DNA of 64,000 nt from NCBI GenBank assembly GCA_011947345.1, contig JAAVTG010000586.1:186001-250000 (forward strand), written 5' to 3'. The DNA is from Phytophthora quininea (lineage: Eukaryota > Oomycota > Peronosporomycetes > Peronosporales > Peronosporaceae). Of the stretch, positions 1 through 8,931 are shown piece by piece; the first letter of the stretch is position 1; each line of letters begins with the position of its first letter. The notes under the pieces were generated by a model that was not told the DNA's origin, made no database searches, and saw only the letters and a program-made list of their open reading frames with translations. The position numbers were made by a program, and so were the translations under genes.

Positions 1-11
1 GGAATCGAGCC

Positions 12-744
12 ATGCCAGCTACACAAGTGAATCCGGCGCTGCGACGGCGAATTTCGGACGATGCGAGGATGATGCTGCGAGCGGCTCTGCGGGAAGGCGT
101 TTGGCATGGACGCTCTGGACGCCGTCGACACTTGCCCACCCAGTATCGAGCACCTACCGCTGACCGAGCGACTGCAGAACTTCCGAGGACAACTGCGATT
201 GGAGTTGCTTTCCAGCGATGCAGACCCGGACGGAGCTGTCGAGCTCCGTGTGACCGTGACGAGCACGAGCTACCTGCTGCGGTACCAAGTGGCGAGCACG
301 GGGCCGAGGTGTCCGTGCTGAACCGGAACGGAGTGGCGACGTCGTGGATCACCACGGCCGACGGCCACCACATCCAGCTACGGAGGTTCCTCTCGCCAGT
401 TGCAGGCGACGAGCACGACCCGCTGACGGCCAGGATTGACCAGATGCAAGAGTGCAAGTCGGAGGTGCTAGCGCTGCTGGGAGTACTAGATACACTAGAC
501 CTGCTGGACATGCTGCGCGCGTTGGAGACTGCAGTGGAAGCTGCTGGGTCGGGTATTTATCACGAGCGCATTTTTCATTCGACCAGCGAAAGATGCTCGT
601 AACCCGTCCGAGGAGGTTCCGTTCGTGCCATTCGCGGCCTTCTGGATCATGCTGCTGGCCGACGATATGCGCGTGTCCGACCCGAACAACGAGCAGCGCG
701 TGCTGCCGGCACTGCAGCAGCTCTTCTTCGGCCCGCAGGCGTAG
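12..744 (+). pseudogene. Broken gene of unknown function, 3' end at a hAT insertion
   Basis: Coding-like sequence runs through the region but changes frame about three times (near 106, 305 and 545), so no intact product exists. The best-looking stretches are the frame from 106 to about 300, the frame from about 305 to 545 (acidic and leucine-rich) and the last frame from about 545, which ends at the TAG at 742-744 after LQQLFFGPQA. I do not recognise the family. The stop codon lies inside the left target-site duplication of the adjacent hAT element, so the transposon landed exactly at the 3' end of this reading frame. The left end of the gene may extend beyond the window. It could be a true pseudogene or an intact gene carrying consensus indels. 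Confidence 0.4.
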
Positions 745-748
745 GCAA

Positions 749-765
749 TAGGGGTGTTTGGTGCA
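749..765 (+). repeat. Left terminal inverted repeat of the hAT element
   Basis: 17-bp terminus starting TAGGGGTG, a common hAT end sequence, pairing with 2014-2030. Further TTTGGTGCA-type subterminal copies lie at 779-787, 798-806 (inverted) and 811-819. Confidence 0.8.
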
Positions 766-922
766 TGCATCAAATGGGTTTGGTGCAAATGGCTTCATGC
801 ACCAAATGCATTTGGTGCAGTGCATCAAACAGGAGACGAACTTCCGATAGTAAAGAAAATCGTGATATTACGCTCATACCCTCGACCAAAAACGAGCTGA
901 AGCATGCCAGCTCATAACTTAT

Positions 923-1917
923 TCATAACGTATGCATTGCTGCGCTCGAAGCGCTGTCAAAACTACTACCTTCCGCTATCAAACCTTCACACCAACGCTG
1001 ACGAGTGCCCACTCCAGCTGTCCTCGTTACTATTGCCTTGCTCAGGGGCGTCAACTCGGCTTCCTCAGTAGTATTTTCCGACGATTGACTCCCGTACGAC
1101 GGCTCAAACGAGTTGACGTCCATGTCGACCTCCATTTCACTTGCGTCTGTGTCAATGTTCGTCTCGTCGGAGCACGCGTCAGTGTCGTCGATACTGTCAT
1201 CAGCACGACGTCCGGAAAACAGCGCATCAAAGACGATGTCGGAGCTTGCAGACTTGTCACCATGGTTGACGTAAATAAAAGCGAGTTTGTCCACTGTTTG
1301 ACAAGACAAACCGTTCCGAATGTGTGACCGAATGTAGCCTTCAATACTCCAACAATGTTCAGAGGCAGCAAGGGGTAGTCGCGCTGCAGTTGCTTCTTCG
1401 TGAGCGGGTTCTCGATGTCCATGAACGGACGACTGTTGCAGTAAAACTCCATTGCGATTAGATCCCATGCCTCGTTCTTCGTCAGTTCGCGGTCGTCGTC
1501 TTCACCGAGGAGGCGACGTTCTTCAATCGCTGCCTCGACCTGTCGTTTCTTGATCGCCTTCTTCCGGTCCTCTGCTGCTGCAACTGCGATTCAGTAATCT
1601 CGCCGAGCTTGGGAGATCTTGTCACATCCCTCAAGAACATGGGACAGCATTCTGCGGCCGGGCTGGGTTCCGCACAACTCGTTGCAGTGCTTACATTGAG
1701 CCTCTGGCCTTGCATCAGGCCTTGATATCTTGTTGAATTCAGTCCACAGGGGTGACTCGGGCGACCAACCATGGTTGTCCTCGTTGAGAGGAGACCTTCC
1801 AGACCCAAAGCTGAGATTGGAATCGCAGTCTGCCAAGCAGCTACCCGTGCTTCTCCTGCTGGAAGCGCCTAGCGCTTGAGCGCTTGAGCGCCAAGCCAGA
1901 AGCGCGCCAAAATTCAA
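923..1917 (-). pseudogene. hAT transposase relic (BED zinc finger plus C-terminal piece)
   Basis: Reading on the minus strand, about 1780-1620 encodes a BED-like finger: a W at LWTEF, then CKHC, and a later H and C (HVLEGC), the usual C-x2-C...H-x-C spacing. Sequence then runs basic and glutamine-rich to about 1480. From about 1468 a segment with PFMDIENP, and later KLAFIYVNHGDKS and an acidic tail, resembles the C-terminal part of hAT transposases. Frames differ between pieces, and the hundreds of residues of RNase-H-like catalytic core normally between them are absent. It is therefore an internally deleted, non-functional copy that may still encode a DNA-binding fragment. Confidence 0.65.
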
Positions 1918-2013
1918 ATGTGCGTCTCTTCAAACTATTTGGATATTACATACTAGCCGCAGTCTAGTTAGTTTGGTGCAGAGCGACAGGGGCATTTGGT
2001 GCAAGTTGCCCCC

Positions 2014-2030
2014 TGCACCAAACAGCACTA
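2014..2030 (-). repeat. Right terminal inverted repeat of the hAT element
   Basis: Complement of the left terminus with two mismatches. Subterminal copies of the same 9-mer lie at 1972-1980 and 1995-2003. It is followed directly by the second copy of the target duplication at 2031-2038, which ends 17 bp before the ATG of the next gene. Confidence 0.8.
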
Positions 2031-2055
2031 CTAGGCAAACGTAGTACAGACGTGA

Positions 2056-3170
2056 ATGGCGCAGATGGATGACGCCTGCCAAGACGACCTCGTCCTAGCT
2101 ACGGTGGAGGCGTTTCTGAGTGAGTGCAGGCTTCCCGTGGCCCAAGAAGCCGACTCCGACGTCCCCACCGACTTCCATGTATCGTCCCGTCAGGACATCA
2201 GTGCTGAGACGGAGGCGCCGCCCAAGTGCGATGTTATAATTGCCCATGCAAGTCCTACAGAAGTTCATTTCGGTGCTGTCCAGGACGCGGTCGACCGTCG
2301 TCGAGAAATCAGCAACGCCAAGGCTGCCGCTCGGAGAGATCGCTACCGAGAGCGGCTAAGAGCCGAGAAGAAACAATTATTGACGCAGTCGAAGGAGCTG
2401 GCGACTGTGCTGGAAAAACTTCAGGGGCAACAGAAGGCAAAACTGTTGAAGGAGCAGACCAACATGTCTCTGAGTGCGTGGAAAGCCATCGCCGCCAGGC
2501 AAAGGAACACCTCCTTCAAGCGGAGCAGTTAAGAGCGCGACTTCAGGCAGCAGTGCTGCAGCAAGCCAACACGATTCACCAGTTGAATGTCTTTATGGCG
2601 ACTCGCGATCGACCCGACCTTCTCAGCTTACGAAGGGATGCATACGGCGAGCAACCTGGCGATGCACTGCTAAAGACGCTCATCTGCGAGTTGGATCCAC
2701 TTTACACTCAGACTGATGGCATTCTGGAATACGCCGGCATCGCGAATGTGTCGACTCGGGTGGAGTGCGGGCCAACCATAAAATGGAGCAGCGGGGTCCA
2801 GTGTGTGGAGTATGCAGACGTCTCTATTCACTCGTTTTCCTTTGAGAAAATGATCAGGGCGATGCCATTGGTATTTCTTGCGGATATTGGTGCATGCAAC
2901 TACAAGGCCTGTACGGATGATCCGGACAATATTAGCGCTGAAAAATATTATCTCAGGTACACATCGAGCAGAGGAAAGGAGACAAGAATACCGTGTTACC
3001 TTGTGATACGGAGATACCATGAGGCTAGCCGCCAAGTTTTCGTGTGGCGAGCTCACTTTGAAGGCGAGAAGGAGTTTGAAGACCACCACTTGGATGAATC
3101 GGGGTGGATTGAAGTGCGGCCATCGCATTCCAAGGGGAGACAATTTTGGCAATTTATTCGCGCTCGATAA
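2056..3170 (+). pseudogene. bZIP-like protein of the Phytophthora M96 mating-protein family, frameshifted
   Basis: The N-terminal frame (2056 to about 2495) carries an acidic region, then a basic region with NAKAAARRDRYRERLRAE and a following leucine-rich helix, as in bZIP proteins, then AWKAIAARQ, a motif I associate with the oomycete M96 mating-specific protein family. Sequence continuity then jumps to the next frame (about 2496-3170), which supplies a helical segment and a globular C-terminal half ending QFWQFIRAR. One missing base near 2495 explains the break. Role unknown; nuclear localisation is plausible from the basic region. The start lies only 17 bp past the hAT target duplication, so the original promoter has been displaced. 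It could be an inactivated copy or an intact gene with a sequencing deletion. Confidence 0.55.
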
Positions 3171-3699
3171 CAACGAGAATTGGCGATATGTCTGACAGCG
3201 ACGCGAGTGTCGACCGTTTTGAGAAGATCGTGACAAAAGCTGAAGAAGCAGAGTATGACGAGATGACCGAGAAGCTACAGAAGATTTTGCTTAGTATGCC
3301 GTGAGTATATTGACAGCCTTCTCAGTGGAAGTTGAGGGAATTTATCGCCGCTCGCAAATTGCGTGCCTCAGCTGTGGTCAAGTGGATGTGGCTTTACATT
3401 TTTCCAAGGCCAGTGGTTCCTTCATGTTTGAGGTTTCATCAATCGGCAAGATGACGTGAAGAGTGCCCATCGCATTTACCGCTCCTTGTCAATTGTAGAG
3501 ACAAATCGCTCTAGGATTCAACGTCAGAAGAGACCTGCAATTACATGTACAGTAAAGGCAACGTGGGCAGGCTGCGCCGCAGCGTGTCGATGCCAGGCCG
3601 CGATGGAAAAGCGGGAGGGTTGAGTGGACCCAAGCGCAGACAACAGCAGAGCTTCCATTACCGAAGTTGCCATCTCCCTCTCAAGCCATCAAGATCGCT
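3171..3699. other. Intergenic region with one very small ORF
   Basis: A 38-codon ORF at 3188-3304 (+) starts MSDSDASVDRFEKIV and ends LSMP next to a donor-like GTGAGTATAT. It could be a first exon, but no convincing second exon was found. The rest shows no coding pattern. The final part must hold the promoter of the thioesterase-like gene starting at 3700. Confidence 0.3.
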
Positions 3700-4731
3700 A
3701 TGAACTTACGCGGAGTTTTGTTAGCGCTTGCGTCCTCTGCTGTCTCGCTCGCTTCGGCTGCGACCGACCTGCCGATCTTCTACTTCCACGGTGTTCGCGG
3801 TACGGCTGCAAATGCTGACAACTTCGTGGCCAACCTCACTGCTGAAGGCCGCACGGTTGTGGCGCTTGATTTCTGCGAGATGCCGTGCTCGCTGGAGGCC
3901 ATCGTTCTCCAAGTCCCCAAGGCCATCGCCCAGATCCGTGAGATCGTTGCCAACAACTCGGTTTTCGACGACGGCTACATCTTCATCGGACAGTCCCAAG
4001 GTGGTGCCATTTCTCGCGCTGTGATCGAAGAGATGGACGACCACAAGGTGAAACGCTACATCAGCACGGCCGGCCTGCAAAATGGCCAATTCATCGGACC
4101 CGACAAGGTAGAGTATTCGATCGCCAACGATGGACCATTCCTCGCGACCCTCGTGCCCGAGACCATGTTCAACTATAGCGCCTACGGTCCCGAGGACTAC
4201 TACGGCAAGATGCAGAAGGACTTCATCATCTACTCGATCGAGAACCCGGACGCGCAGTACACGTACTCGCAGTTCAACGTGAACCGCTACCCGCAGTTCG
4301 GCTCGTTCTCGACTGCCAACTTTTTCCTGCCAGTGTACAACAATGTGAACCACTGCCTGCCGGGCGACAACCAGTGTATCTACGACCAGCACCGTCGCAA
4401 AGCGAACTTCCTGAGGCTGGAAGAGGCCCATTTCTTCGCCTCACCCGCTGATGAGCGCATCATGCCGTGGCAGAGCTGCGTGTTCGGCCGCTATAACGAG
4501 GTCGATACTCTGGAGGAGATTGAGACCAAGTTCATGAACTTTACGGTCGTGAACATGACGGAGACCCTGGAGTACACGTCGGACACGTTTGGTCTCCGCA
4601 CGCTGGACGAGCGCGGCAGTCTATTCATCCACGTCGTGGAGAATGTCACTCACAGTTGCTGGGCCCGTGACAGCGGTGATTGCCGATGGCAGCCCGTGTA
4701 CGACCAGCACCTGTACCCTGTGCTGCACTAG
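3700..4731 (+). CDS. Palmitoyl-protein thioesterase-like secreted hydrolase, copy 1
   Basis: A 343-aa protein when started at the second in-frame ATG (3700), which gives a clean signal peptide (MNLRGVLLALASSAVSLASA) cut before ATDLPIFYFHG. An ATG at 3667 would add 11 residues before the signal. The early FYFHG oxyanion-type strand, the nucleophile motif GQSQGG and the C-terminal ENVTHSCW histidine fit the PPT1-type alpha/beta-hydrolase fold, which removes S-palmitoyl groups from cysteines in lysosomes or outside the cell. Several N-x-S/T sites are present. The catalytic aspartate could not be placed with confidence (MPWQSCVFGRY occupies that region). Two paralogues lie at 7.9-8.9 kb and 9.9-11.0 kb on the other strand, with long near-identical stretches. 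Confidence 0.8.
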   Translation: MNLRGVLLALASSAVSLASAATDLPIFYFHGVRGTAANADNFVANLTAEGRTVVALDFCEMPCSLEAIVLQVPKAIAQIREIVANNSVFDDGYIFIGQSQGGAISRAVIEEMDDHKVKRYISTAGLQNGQFIGPDKVEYSIANDGPFLATLVPETMFNYSAYGPEDYYGKMQKDFIIYSIENPDAQYTYSQFNVNRYPQFGSFSTANFFLPVYNNVNHCLPGDNQCIYDQHRRKANFLRLEEAHFFASPADERIMPWQSCVFGRYNEVDTLEEIETKFMNFTVVNMTETLEYTSDTFGLRTLDERGSLFIHVVENVTHSCWARDSGDCRWQPVYDQHLYPVLH

Positions 4732-5150
4732 TGAGTAGCGCGCAAATTTAGCTGAGCGGCTTAGATCATGGCTGCTGAAAACCTGAATTGATCGATTGTT
4801 CGCTGGAACTTGAATATGTATCCTTAACCCCTTTATCCCCGCTATCCGGGACGTGCTAGCAGCTACTCCTTTCCTGCAGCATCAGCAGGTTAATGCCAGA
4901 GACCACCGGCTATCCCGATGCCACCCGCGGGCACACAGGACACTTAAGGTTTTTCAAGGCGCCACGCCGGAGGAAATGCCTTCGTCATGACAACTGTACC
5001 AAGGATTATAACTGTGGTACGCCGTCGCGTAAACGCCTGTACTTAATTTTCGGCGCTGCCTTGGGGGCTGAGTGGGGTCAATTGATCGCAGAGCTTGGAA
5101 CAACACTGGGAAGCCACGGGGCTTCGACACAGAAGGGTTAAACCTGGTGC
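4732..5150. other. Convergent intergenic region
   Basis: About 420 bp between two converging genes. An 82-codon ORF at 4893-5141 shows no recognisable domain and no sign of selection. I see nothing else. Confidence 0.4.
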
Positions 5151-6017
5151 TCACGAGTCTATTTTCGATGAAGAATCCACTCTGTTGCTCATGGCGATCG
5201 CCGTGTACTTCATGCCCACACCAGCAAACTTCTTCTTGCGATCTTCCGCTTCCAGTTTGCGCTGTTCTAGCTCTTCCGTTCGTTTGACCCAATATGCCTG
5301 CTTCTTGGCACGGTCCTCCACCATTTTCCGGAACTTCAAACCGGACTGCACTTCCTCCTCCGTCTCGTCGGTCGTGTCAGTGTCCTCGCATATAAACTGC
5401 AGATTCGTCACCTGTATCCACAGCAACAAGAGTAAGAAGCACCGTTATACTTCTTCACCCTCACAACCCACGAGGCATACCCAAGTATCGCGACTTTCCG
5501 CCGACTCTGCCTCCACATCCAGCAATGTATCTCCTTTTCGAGACGTAAGAATCAATCCAGCATCTCCTAGACACAGATATAACAAAGGTTAGCATAGTGC
5601 AGCCCCCATAGTACTCACAGCAACACGCCACGGCACCTTGAGTTTGAACTTTATCCACCGTGTGCAAGTCAATTTTCATAGGATTCTTGATAGAGTCGTG
5701 CAGCTTCCACAGCAGTCTACGGTAAATAACCACGAGGCTTAAACAACAGTGACAGCCTGTTGATGAGTTGACGCCACCGTACGTGTGTCCATCTTCGCCC
5801 AATTTCACATGTACGCGCTCCGTTCCGGTACTCAGCCCCAGAATCGTCCTCTTCCGTGTAAAGTACGCCCCTGCACATGCAATTCCAACTATGATCAATA
5901 CCCAGTCGATTAATAACAACTCGGTCGTGCTGTCGCACCTTTCTGCAGTACGAGCAGCCTCTGCGTGCCTTCCTGGCGAGCCTGGCACTGCGCCAAGCAG
6001 TTCAGCTGGTTCCCCAT
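5151..6017 (-). CDS. PH-domain protein with dual-acylation N-terminus
   Basis: I assign five exons on the minus strand: 6017-5939, 5870-5783, 5716-5637, 5566-5481 and 5411-5151. The introns are 66-70 nt, GT-AG, and the frame stays open to a 197-aa product. The start reads MGNQLNC, a classic N-myristoylation signal (Gly2, Asn3) followed by palmitoylatable Cys7 and Cys11. Residues of about 27-115 form a pleckstrin-homology pattern: VHVKLGEDGHTLLWK, then IDLHTVDKV, LILTSRKGDTLLDVEAES and a closing helix with the invariant Trp of ESRDTWVTNL. An acidic linker and a charged coiled coil (about 135-175) follow. It probably sits on membranes by lipid anchor plus phosphoinositide binding. Partner unknown. 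It is divergent from the kinase at 6124. Confidence 0.78.
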
Positions 6018-6123
6018 GTTCCGAGTCAGGACCAAAATCTCGGCCCAATTCAATACTGAAATCAAGAGAGAGAAATAGCCAGCTTGACATGCGTAGTGAG
6101 TAGCCACTTGCTATCTTGTCGTC
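6018..6123. promoter_or_regulatory. Bidirectional promoter region between PH protein and kinase
   Basis: Only 106 bp separate the two divergent start codons, so both core promoters and 5' UTRs must share this interval unless upstream exons exist. On the minus strand the interval contains an acceptor-like TCTCTCTCTTGATTTCAG, so an upstream exon of the PH gene overlapping the kinase start cannot be excluded. Confidence 0.5.
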
Positions 6124-7771
6124 ATGGGCGCACAACAATCCCACGAGGCCCATTCCACAGGCCCCCATGGCTATGGCAACAAGGACCGCAACACATCTAC
6201 CGACACAAAAGCGGAGCTGCTGCGGAAGGCTGAGACGGGTGTGTTTTCCGACTCGGAGAGCGAATACTCGGAAGCTTTTGAGAGCGACGGTGACGCGTCC
6301 GACTCCAGCAGCGACGGCGTGTGGATGGTGCTGCCCAGTACATTGGACCCGACAGGTCGCACATTCCGCAAGGTGGAGACGTCGGTTCTGGACGAGGAAG
6401 AGCAGCTTAAGTTGGTCAAGAGACGAGCGAGAGCCAACCGGAAGAGGGTGGAGAATGACAGAGTAAAAGAGCGAGGACGAGCTCAAACAAAGGCAGTGAA
6501 GAGTCCACTATGTCTCCAAGAGATTTCCAGTGCATCAAAGTGATCGGAATCGGCGGAATGGGCAGAGTCATGTTGGTGCGAAGTCGACGTGACGGGAATC
6601 TGTACGCGATGAAAGTGGTGTCGAAGCGATCCGTAAGAGAGAAGGGTATGGCGGCCAGGGTCTTGTCCGAGAGAGATGTTCTAGGTGGGACGTGTCATCA
6701 TGCACTAGGCGAGTATATGTGTTGTGATGGAGACGTTTGTTTGAGAGGAAGGATTTACTAAGCTAGTGTTGCTGCTGTCAACAGTTCACTTGTATTGGGC
6801 TTTCCAGACCAAAAGCAGTTTGTACTTCGTGATGGAGTACTGTCCTGGAGGAGAGCTTTCAACTCATCTCGAGAAAGCAAAGACATTTACAGAGGAAGTG
6901 GCGTTGTTTTACGCGGCGGAACTTGCTCTTGCGGTGGAACAGCTGCACCAACATGGTATTCTGCACCGAGATCTCAAGCCTGAGAACCTACTGCTTACAG
7001 AAGACGGTCATTTGAAACTTGTGGATTTTGGGATCAGCAAGTTTGGTATTACCGAAGCTACGCGCGGGGCAAAAACGATGTGTGGGAGCTACGAATATCT
7101 CGGTAAGTACTGTCTTACCCAACTGCAATATCTTGTGACCTGTCGATGACAAGACATTGCATTGTTTTAGCTCCTGAAATTCTGCAAGGCAAGGAATACG
7201 GCACAGCTGCAGATTGGTGGGCTTTCGGAGCGGTGCTGTACGAGCTTCTGACAGGTTTACCTCCGTGGTACAGCGACAACCCTGATGAAATGCGTGATTG
7301 GGTACTCCACAGCACACTTCCGTTGCCTAGCCACCTATCGCTGTCGGCACAGGACTTTCTGGGAAAATTACTGGAGCGAGATTCAAACAAACGTCTAGGT
7401 TCGCAGATTGGGAGCTCAGAGATCAAGGAGCATGCTTTCTTTCGCGACGTTGACTGGGAATTGTTCACTTTCCAAGAAGTCCAGCCACCGATAAAACCTT
7501 GCGTGGTTCCGGAAACTATTGTACGTTCCTTATTGCAAATGATTCTTACATTGTGTCATCACTAACAAATTACTTTCGCCGCATGGAATAGATCGATGGC
7601 AGTAACTTCCGTTCCGAGTTCACGAAAATCTCGGTGGGAAGTATGGACAGCGTTAGCGGTGGATCGTTTAGCGAGTCCTTCGTAGGTTTCAACTTTGAGG
7701 CTCCAAAAGACCAGCAGATCGAATATGGATACTCTCGCGACGCGAGTCTGACCGACCGCAGTGAGATGTAG
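6124..7771 (+). CDS. AGC-family serine/threonine protein kinase, N-terminally acylated
   Basis: Exons assigned: 6124-6462, 6531 to about 6684 (or 6712), 6785-7102, 7171-7520 and 7592-7771, with most introns 68-72 nt. The product begins MGAQQS, a myristoylation-type start, followed by an acidic, serine-rich region. The catalytic domain shows the glycine loop GIGGMGRV, AMKVV lysine, SERDVL helix C glutamate, HRDLKPEN, VDFGISKFG, activation-loop TMCGSYEYLAPEI and ADWWAFG. After the kinase fold comes FRDVDWELF and an AGC-type hydrophobic motif FVGFNF near the C-terminus. The exon 2 end is ambiguous: the better donor (GTATATG at 6713) leaves the frame one base off, so either the earlier donor (6685, 100-nt intron) is used or a base is missing. 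Upstream activation by a PDK1-like kinase is expected from the T-loop. Confidence 0.82.
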
Positions 7772-7890
7772 ACTACAATTACCACTGATAGTAAGTTCGT
7801 GCTGTTGATCTGTCACGAATCAACTCACTAACACAATTGGGTTGTATTTCATTTTGTTTAGCTTACTGCGGCCGTGTGATCCACATTGAC

Positions 7891-8931
7891 TTACACTAGA
7901 GCCGGGTAGATGTATTCATCGTAGACATCCGCCCACACGCAGCCGTCCTCGTCGGCAGCCCAGCAGCTGTGGGAAACGTTTTCGGCGACGTGGATGAAAA
8001 GGCCACCACGCTTGTCAAGAGTCTGTAGACCGAACGTGTCCGACGTGTACTCCAGGGTCTCCGTCATGTTCACGACCGTAAAGTTCATGTAGTTGGTCTC
8101 GATCTCCTCCAGAGTACCGACCTCGTTATAGCGGCCGAACACGCAGCTCTGCCACGGCATGATAACATCGTCAGCGGGTGAGGCGAAGAAGTGAGCCTCC
8201 TCAAGCTTCAGGAAGTTCGCTTTGCGACGGTGCTGATCGTAGATACACTGGTTGTCGCCCGGCAGGCAGTGGTTCACGTTGTTGTACACGGGTAGGAAGA
8301 AGTTGGCAGTCGAGAACGAGCCAAACTGCGGGTAGCGGTTCACGTTGAACTGCGAGTACGTGTACTGCGCGTCCGGGTTCTCGATCGAGTAGATGATGAA
8401 GTCCTTCTGCATCTTGCCGTAGTAGTCCTCGGGACCGTAGGCGCTGTAGTTGAACATGGTCTCAGGCACCAGCATGGTCAGGAAGACGGCATTGTTGGCG
8501 ATGGAGACGTCGACCTTGTCGGGTCCGATGAATTGGCCGTTCTGCAGACCGGCAAGACTGATGAAGCGTTTCACCTTGTGGTCGTCCATCTCTTCGATCA
8601 CAGCACGGGCAATGGGGCCACCCTGCGAGTGGGCAATGAAGATGTAACCATCGTCGAAAACCGAATTGTTGGCGACAACCTCGCGGACGGTCTCGACAGC
8701 CTTGGGGACTTGGAGCAAGATCGACTCGGTCGAACACGTACCATCGCAGAACGAGAGCGCCACAACTGTGCGGCCTTCAGCAGTGAGGTTGGCGACAAAG
8801 TTGTCACCAGCCTTGTACGTGCTGAACACGCCGTGGAAGAAGATGACCGGCAGATCGGAAGCAGCCGAGGCGACGTGGGCCAGGGCAAACAGGCAGGAAA
8901 CGAGTGCGAGGAGGACGGTGCGGCCGATCAT
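7891..8931 (-). CDS. Palmitoyl-protein thioesterase-like secreted hydrolase, copy 2
   Basis: 346 aa, intact. I start at the ATG at 8931 because it opens a signal peptide (MIGRTVLLALVSCLFALAHV) immediately before ASDLPVIFFHG. The open frame continues upstream to 9555, but that extension lacks similarity to the paralogues. The nucleophile motif is AHSQGG, against GQSQGG in copy 1 and GHSQGG in copy 3. The C-terminal histidine is in ENVSHSCW. The middle of the gene (roughly 8180-8480) is almost identical at nucleotide level to the other copies, whereas the N-terminal 120 codons diverge, suggesting gene conversion of the central and 3' part. It converges on the kinase gene, 119 bp away. Confidence 0.8.
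   Translation of the reverse strand: MIGRTVLLALVSCLFALAHVASAASDLPVIFFHGVFSTYKAGDNFVANLTAEGRTVVALSFCDGTCSTESILLQVPKAVETVREVVANNSVFDDGYIFIAHSQGGPIARAVIEEMDDHKVKRFISLAGLQNGQFIGPDKVDVSIANNAVFLTMLVPETMFNYSAYGPEDYYGKMQKDFIIYSIENPDAQYTYSQFNVNRYPQFGSFSTANFFLPVYNNVNHCLPGDNQCIYDQHRRKANFLKLEEAHFFASPADDVIMPWQSCVFGRYNEVGTLEEIETNYMNFTVVNMTETLEYTSDTFGLQTLDKRGGLFIHVAENVSHSCWAADEDGCVWADVYDEYIYPALV

Larger units (their letters stand above)
749..2030 (-). mobile_element. Non-autonomous hAT-type transposon with relic transposase
   Basis: The element is 1282 bp. Its left terminus, TAGGGGTGTTTGGTGCA (749-765), matches the reverse complement of the right terminus at 15 of 17 positions (TAGTGCTGTTTGGTGCA, from 2030 to 2014). 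It is flanked by an 8-bp target duplication, GTAGGCAA (741-748) and CTAGGCAA (2031-2038), one mismatch; 8 bp is the hAT hallmark. The 9-mer TTTGGTGCA or its complement recurs seven times within about 75 bp of the ends, as expected of transposase-binding subterminal repeats. On the minus strand are a BED-type zinc finger and a piece resembling the hAT C-terminal region, but the catalytic centre is missing. Mobilisation would need a transposase from elsewhere. Confidence 0.82.

Noticed and set aside
3721..4431. 236-codon antisense ORF to thioesterase copy 1
   Set aside because: Mirrors codon bias of the sense gene, with valine/aspartate/histidine-rich low-information sequence.
5461..6486. 341-codon minus-strand ORF with an apparent membrane segment
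   Set aside because: It reads through introns of the PH-domain gene; the hydrophobic stretch VLIIVGIACAG lies within intron 1.
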